Assembly: GCA_013152615.1 (NCBI GenBank)
Contig: JAADGA010000001.1
Location: forward strand, 11,207 to 20,330
Direction of reading: 5' to 3'
Length of the DNA stretch: 9,124 nucleotides
Origin: Alphaproteobacteria bacterium
GTDB lineage: Bacteria; Pseudomonadota; Alphaproteobacteria; Sphingomonadales; Emcibacteraceae
Under the pieces are notes generated by a model. That model was not told the origin of the DNA, ran no database searches, and was given only the letters and a program-made list of their open reading frames with translations. Within the stretch, counting starts at the first letter, position 1, and each line of letters begins with the position of its first letter. Position numbers and translations under genes: made by a program. Shown one piece after another: positions 5,666 to 9,124 of the stretch.

Positions 5666-6286
5666 ATGACCGAACAACATTTTACCGCCGAAGAAAATCT
5701 CGCCTTTATCCGTAGTGTTATGGAAAAGGCTCGTCGGCAAACAACCCAAAGCGGGCCATTTCTTGCGGTTTGGGGCACTATGAGCGCGCTTGTTACCCTT
5801 TTCCAGTATCTGGCGCTCACCGGAATTTTCCCTCTCGCCTATATGCCCTATCTATGGCTGTTATTCGTGGTTGTCGGTACGGCTTACACTATTCTGAAAA
5901 GTCGCAGTCTGGCCCGGCAATCCGGAACGCCGTGCGGCAATGAACTGGTAACGGCCAATCTTTTTACTGCTGTCGGGATCAGCATCTTTATTTTCTTTCT
6001 GGCTAATATCGCCGCCATAATGCTTGGCACCCTGAAGCATATGGGGGTCGATATTCTCGCAGTCATTTCCCTTGTCATGGCCATTGCCTTTTACGGCGCA
6101 TCCTACAGCACCGGGATCAAATGGCTGCGTCTGGTGGCTTTTGGCTGGTGGGCGGCGGTGGTTTTATTCATTGTGAAACCTTTCGCCAACGACTATTTAT
6201 TGTTGATTATTGCCCTGCTTGATTTCGGCCTGCTGGCCATCCCCGGATTTAAACTTATGGCGCTGGCAAAGAATGACCGGGCATAG
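5666..6286 (+). CDS. Six-TM integral membrane protein of unknown function
   Basis: I do not recognise a specific family for this 206-residue protein. A charged N-terminal stretch of about 29 residues (MTEQHFTAEENLAFIRSVMEKARRQ) looks like a cytoplasmic amphipathic helix. Six hydrophobic segments follow at about 31-51, 57-77, 99-119, 126-146, 152-171 and 175-195, then a short basic tail. There are no catalytic motifs, cysteine pairs or transporter signatures. The ATG at 5666 has AAGGA (5652-5656) nine nt upstream. The stop is 9 bp before a winged-helix regulator on the same strand, with which it almost surely forms an operon. Small membrane proteins paired with regulators of this type are seen in many bacteria, but the role is unclear: membrane stress, sensing, or holding the regulator are guesses. 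Its promoter-proximal DNA is the 13-nt array. Confidence 0.82.
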   Translation: MTEQHFTAEENLAFIRSVMEKARRQTTQSGPFLAVWGTMSALVTLFQYLALTGIFPLAYMPYLWLLFVVVGTAYTILKSRSLARQSGTPCGNELVTANLFTAVGISIFIFFLANIAAIMLGTLKHMGVDILAVISLVMAIAFYGASYSTGIKWLRLVAFGWWAAVVLFIVKPFANDYLLLIIALLDFGLLAIPGFKLMALAKNDRA

Positions 6287-6295
6287 GGGGATTCG

Positions 6296-6622
6296 GTGAC
6301 AAATTTTGATCATAGAGAGATTAATGACATCATCCACGGGCGGGTTCGGCTGACGATCATGGCAGCGCTCGCCAGTCATGATGAAGAAACCGACCCGCCG
6401 GACACCGGGGTGGATTTTTCCCATCTTAAAAAACTGGTTAAGGCGTCGGATGGTAACCTGTCAATCCACATCCGCAAACTGGAGGATGCCGGTTATCTGG
6501 AGGTTACCAAACGCTTTAGCGCCAACAGACCGCAGACATTATGCCGCCTGACTGACGATGGCCGAAAGGCCTTTGCGGTTTATCTGTCCCATCTGGAAAG
6601 CCTGTTACCACCCAGAGCGTGA
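6296..6622 (+). CDS. Small winged-helix transcriptional regulator (HTH_34-like, MarR/ArsR-related fold)
   Basis: This 108-residue protein is a single winged-helix DNA-binding domain. After 'IIHGRVRLTIMAALASH' (helix 1, about 12-28) and an acidic loop, DFSHLKKLVKASDGNLSIHIRKLEDAGYLEV (about 40-70) is the helix-turn-helix: the 'L...V..SDGNLS.HIRKLE.AGY' form is characteristic of the stand-alone winged-helix family near ArsR/MarR. 'KRFSANRPQTLCRLTDDGRKAF' (72-93) supplies the wing and the start of the dimerisation helix. No ligand domain or metal-binding Cys/His pattern is evident. The start is GTG at 6296, supported by AGGGGG (6285-6290) five nt upstream, which overlaps the stop of the membrane protein gene. 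Autoregulation through the upstream repeat array is a reasonable inference but is not shown. Confidence 0.88.
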   Translation: MTNFDHREINDIIHGRVRLTIMAALASHDEETDPPDTGVDFSHLKKLVKASDGNLSIHIRKLEDAGYLEVTKRFSANRPQTLCRLTDDGRKAFAVYLSHLESLLPPRA

Positions 6623-6676
6623 ATAATATTTTTATAAACGCCTGTTGAGAGGAAGATTCTACGTTTTTTTATTCAA

Positions 6677-6718
6677 AGTCTGTCTGGAGGTGACAGGCGG
6701 TATCTTTTCTGCCAGACT
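6677..6718 (+). other. Mutually exclusive hairpins in the leader of the peptide transporter gene
   Basis: GTCTGTC (6678-6684) can pair with GACAGGC (6692-6698; one G-U) around a 7-nt loop that contains GGAGG. Alternatively AGTCTG (6677-6682) can pair with CAGACT (6713-6718), using the same left arm. The two folds exclude each other. This could be leader regulation of the transporter, but there is no T-run after either stem and short stems arise by chance. Confidence 0.25.
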
Positions 6719-6773
6719 GCCCCGGTTTAAAACAAACTATAAAAACCATGTAATTCAAGTCAAGGGGACGTGT

Positions 6774-8324
6774 ATGTCTGCAACAGCGATCAAGCGAAAC
6801 GGTAAATCCAGAGAGTTTCTGGGCCATCCAAAGGGGCTTTATATTCTGTTCCTCACCGAAATGTGGGAACGGTTCAGTTATTACGGCATGCGGGGGCTGT
6901 TAATCTTTTATTTAACCGAGCATTTTCTGTTTTCCGATGAAAAAAGCTATGCTATTTACGGTGCCTATACTGCGCTGGTCTATCTGGCACCGGTATTGGG
7001 CGGGGCGCTGGCGGACCGTTATCTGGGGTCGCGCAAGGCGGTGACGCTCGGCGCAATATTGCTGGTTCTTGGTCATTTGGGCATGGCGATTGAGGGCTTG
7101 CCGGCCACCATAACCGTTGTTGACGGGGTCAGTACGGTGGTGCGCAATAATTTCTTTCTCCAGATATTTTATTTATCGCTCGGCCTGATTATTACCGGCG
7201 TTGGCTTTCTCAAGGCCAATATCTCTACCATTGTCGGGGCGTTGTATGAACGGGATGATCCCAAGCGTGACAGCGGATTTACCATCTTTTATATGGGGAT
7301 TAATCTGGGCTCTTTTGTCGCCGCCCTTCTTTGTGGTTATCTTGGCCAGACGGTTGGCTGGTGGGCCGGATTTGGTGCCGCCGGTGTTGGTATGCTGTTC
7401 GGATTAATCGTTTTCCTCAGGGGGCAGGCTCATCTCGAAGGTCATGCCGAACCCAAACATCCCGAGATATTAAGAGAAAAAATATTTGCCGGGTTAAGCC
7501 GTGAGGTTATTATTTATATTGGTGCCATTGGCGGGGTGATCGTTTTTTGGAAACTGGTGCAATATCAGGCTTTGGTCGGCGATATACTGGGGGGATTCGG
7601 GGCCTTGGTTCTGGCGGTTATTATGGCCTATTCTTTCATTAAATGTGATCCCGCCGACCGTGACAGAATGCTGGTGGCGTCCTTTTTGATCTTCATGTCG
7701 GTTATTTTCTGGGCCCTGTTTGAACAGGCGGGCAGTTCCCTGAACCTGCTGGCAGACCGGAGTGTCGACCGGGTGGTTCTGGGCATAACCATACAGGCAG
7801 CGCAGTTGCAGTCCCTGAATGCCTTGTTCATATTTATTCTGGCACCGTTTTTCGCCATTTTATGGGTTTTTCTGGCGCGGCGAGGCTGGGAACCGAATAC
7901 CCCGATCAAGTTTGCGCTCGGTATTGCTCAGGTTGGCCTCGGCTTTATGGTGCTGGTTTACGGCGCAAATCACGTTGGTGCCGACGGTAAAATTGCCCTG
8001 ATCTGGATTGTTTTCCTCTATTTGCTCCATACCACCGGTGAATTATGTCTGTCGCCGGTCGGGCTGTCGATGGTGACCAAATTATCGGTTGCCAAAATGG
8101 TTGGATTTATGATGGGAACCTGGTTTCTGGCGTCGTCTGCGGCCAATTACCTTGCCGGTCAGATTGCCGAACTGACCAGTTCCGGCAAGGGGGAGAGTGG
8201 CGCTCAGGCTCTGGAAAAGACGATGGATATTTATTGGGATGTTGGCTTGCTGGCGCTCGGGATCGCTCTTACTCTGGCCCTCTTGTCGCCCTTGCTGAAA
8301 AGAGGTATGCACGGCATTCATTAA
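6774..8324 (+). CDS. POT/PTR-family proton-dependent oligopeptide transporter
   Basis: This 516-residue inner-membrane major-facilitator protein imports di- and tripeptides with protons. The first helix carries the POT signature E29-x-x-E32-R33-F34-S-Y36-Y37-G38. G144-x-L-K147-x-N149 and FYMGINLGSFVAALLCGYLG (172-191) are the second family signature, and TGELCLSPVGLS (421-432) holds the conserved E423 of the C-terminal half. Hydrophobic segments run throughout, consistent with 12 to 14 TM helices; residues about 215-245 form the charged central loop. The ATG at 6774 is chosen because AGGGGA (6763-6768) sits five nt upstream and the family begins shortly before 'GHPKGLYILFLTEMWERF'. A TTG at 6645 would add 43 residues unlike the family. 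The gene follows the regulator on the same strand by 151 bp and may share or have its own promoter. Confidence 0.93.
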   Translation: MSATAIKRNGKSREFLGHPKGLYILFLTEMWERFSYYGMRGLLIFYLTEHFLFSDEKSYAIYGAYTALVYLAPVLGGALADRYLGSRKAVTLGAILLVLGHLGMAIEGLPATITVVDGVSTVVRNNFFLQIFYLSLGLIITGVGFLKANISTIVGALYERDDPKRDSGFTIFYMGINLGSFVAALLCGYLGQTVGWWAGFGAAGVGMLFGLIVFLRGQAHLEGHAEPKHPEILREKIFAGLSREVIIYIGAIGGVIVFWKLVQYQALVGDILGGFGALVLAVIMAYSFIKCDPADRDRMLVASFLIFMSVIFWALFEQAGSSLNLLADRSVDRVVLGITIQAAQLQSLNALFIFILAPFFAILWVFLARRGWEPNTPIKFALGIAQVGLGFMVLVYGANHVGADGKIALIWIVFLYLLHTTGELCLSPVGLSMVTKLSVAKMVGFMMGTWFLASSAANYLAGQIAELTSSGKGESGAQALEKTMDIYWDVGLLALGIALTLALLSPLLKRGMHGIH

Positions 8325-8336
8325 GGGTTTCCCGGG

Positions 8337-8378
8337 CTGATATTCTCCGGTCTGATTACCAGCCTGATATTACCGGTC
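8337..8378. repeat. Short direct repeats between convergent transporter genes
   Basis: CTGATATTCTCCGGTC (8337-8352) and CTGATATTACCGGTC (8364-8378) are near-identical direct repeats 27 bp apart, with a third partial copy, CTGATTACC (8352-8360), between them. They fill the 45-bp spacer and run into the 3' end of the permease gene. CCGGT (8347-8351) can also pair with ACCGG (8372-8376). No T-tract terminator is visible for either gene. Confidence 0.6.
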
Positions 8379-9124
8379 GGGCTTGACCTTATATGGCCGG
8401 TGGAACATATGTTTCCGGACCAGCCTGCCATAGCTTGTTTCAAAGACAAGAGAGATGCCGATAAAAGAGAAAAATATTGCTATTGCCCGGGAATCATATG
8501 AAAAAGTATGGACCAGCAATGTTATTAGAGCCACCGCGCTCACCACACTGGCGGTCGCGGTAATGCCCTTGCGGGCATTTATGTCCTCGCGTAATTTACA
8601 GGCCCCTACATTAACGATGAAAAAGATCAGCAGAAAGCTGGCACTGCCGATAATGGCTATTTCGGCTAAATCAATTGAGTTCGCCAAAATCAGGCTGAGA
8701 ATAACAGTAATCAAAACGCCCATAATCGGGATATTGCGTTTTTCCTCATCCATAATTTCCGGCAGTTCCCCTTCCATAGCCAGAATATATCCCAGCCGGG
8801 AGTTGCCGTAAATGGTGGCATTTATGGCGGAAAAAGTTGCCAGTAACGCCGCGATCGAAACGATGACAAAGCCGGTCTGCCCCAGTGCAGGTCTGGCGGC
8901 AACCGCAAGGGCGTAGTCTTTTGCCGTCAGCAGTTGGTCCTCCGGTACCGTGCCAACGGTGATAACGGCAATAAGAATATATAACAGCACTACCAGTATG
9001 ACCGAGCTGTAAAAGGCCCGGGGTAAATTGGATTGCGGATTTTTAATATCCTCCGCACCATTGGCAATTAATTCAAAGCCTTCATAGGCAACAAAAATAA
9101 TCATGCACGCCACAATAATTGAAA
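8370..9124 (-). CDS. APC-family amino-acid permease (C-terminal part, start outside window)
   Basis: The minus-strand frame is open from the window edge at 9124 to a TAA at 8370-8372, giving about 251 residues, roughly the second half of a 430-480-residue inner-membrane amino-acid/polyamine/organocation transporter. It begins in the middle of TM6, SIIVACMIIFVAYEGFEL, where the 'F.AYEGFE' motif contributes to the substrate site. 'ANGAEDIKNPQSNLPRAF' forms the loop before TM7, and 'ATFSAINATIYGNSRLGYIL' is the conserved TM8 region. About six further hydrophobic segments follow, with a basic tail ending RPYKVKPDR. A GTG at 9113 is internal to the gene, not its start, because the frame stays open and family-like upstream of it. 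The specific amino acid cannot be told. It converges on the peptide transporter with 45 bp between the stops. Confidence 0.9.
   Translation of the reverse strand, partial: SIIVACMIIFVAYEGFELIANGAEDIKNPQSNLPRAFYSSVILVVLLYILIAVITVGTVPEDQLLTAKDYALAVAARPALGQTGFVIVSIAALLATFSAINATIYGNSRLGYILAMEGELPEIMDEEKRNIPIMGVLITVILSLILANSIDLAEIAIIGSASFLLIFFIVNVGACKLREDINARKGITATASVVSAVALITLLVHTFSYDSRAIAIFFSFIGISLVFETSYGRLVRKHMFHRPYKVKPDR

Noticed and set aside
6645..6773. Extended N-terminus for the peptide transporter from TTG 6645
   Set aside because: No SD in front of the TTG, a good SD before ATG 6774, and the added residues do not fit the POT family.

Overview
The window looks like a chromosomal segment from a free-living, probably alphaproteobacterial, Gram-negative bacterium. 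The coding DNA is of moderate GC (about half). The protein families are typical of that group: a MarR regulator divergent from a short-type fumarylacetoacetate hydrolase, a zeta-class maleylacetoacetate isomerase, an RhlG-like SDR, CobQ and a PaCCP-like M14 carboxypeptidase. The taxon is an inference from family resemblance; no rRNA or other marker gene is present. No tRNA, rRNA, CRISPR array, insertion sequence or phage gene was seen.

Layout. (1) Positions 1-127, minus: the N-terminus of a MarR-family regulator, cut by the window edge. Its AT-rich divergent control region (128-250) holds a near-consensus sigma70 promoter embedded in inverted repeats. (2) Positions 251-4125, plus: a tight run of FAH-family hydrolase, maiA (TTG start), an SDR oxidoreductase (ATGA overlap) and cobQ. 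The first two are the last two steps of homogentisate (tyrosine/phenylalanine) breakdown; the SDR and cobQ have no obvious link to it. (3) Positions 4126-4192: the spacer between convergent stop codons is almost nothing but five tandem 13-nt units. (4) Positions 4191-5318, minus: an M14 cytosolic-type carboxypeptidase with its own good promoter. (5) Positions 5319-5665: a 347-bp AT-rich non-coding region with back-to-back promoters, a hairpin and a second, AT-rich 13-nt tandem array of nine units just upstream of the next gene. (6) Positions 5666-6622, plus: a six-TM membrane protein of unknown function followed by a small winged-helix regulator, a likely autoregulated pair. (7) Positions 6774-8324, plus: a POT/PTR proton-coupled oligopeptide transporter. 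(8) Positions 8370-9124, minus: the C-terminal part of an APC-family amino-acid permease, running off the window.

How the genes fit together: the theme is use of peptides and amino acids. It includes a peptide importer, an amino-acid permease, a carboxypeptidase and the end of aromatic amino-acid catabolism yielding fumarate and acetoacetate. The strongest unexplained signals are the two 13-nt tandem arrays flanking the carboxypeptidase gene. The second array sits where an operator or leader for the membrane protein/regulator pair would be. No entirely new multi-gene system is evident; most genes belong to well-known families.
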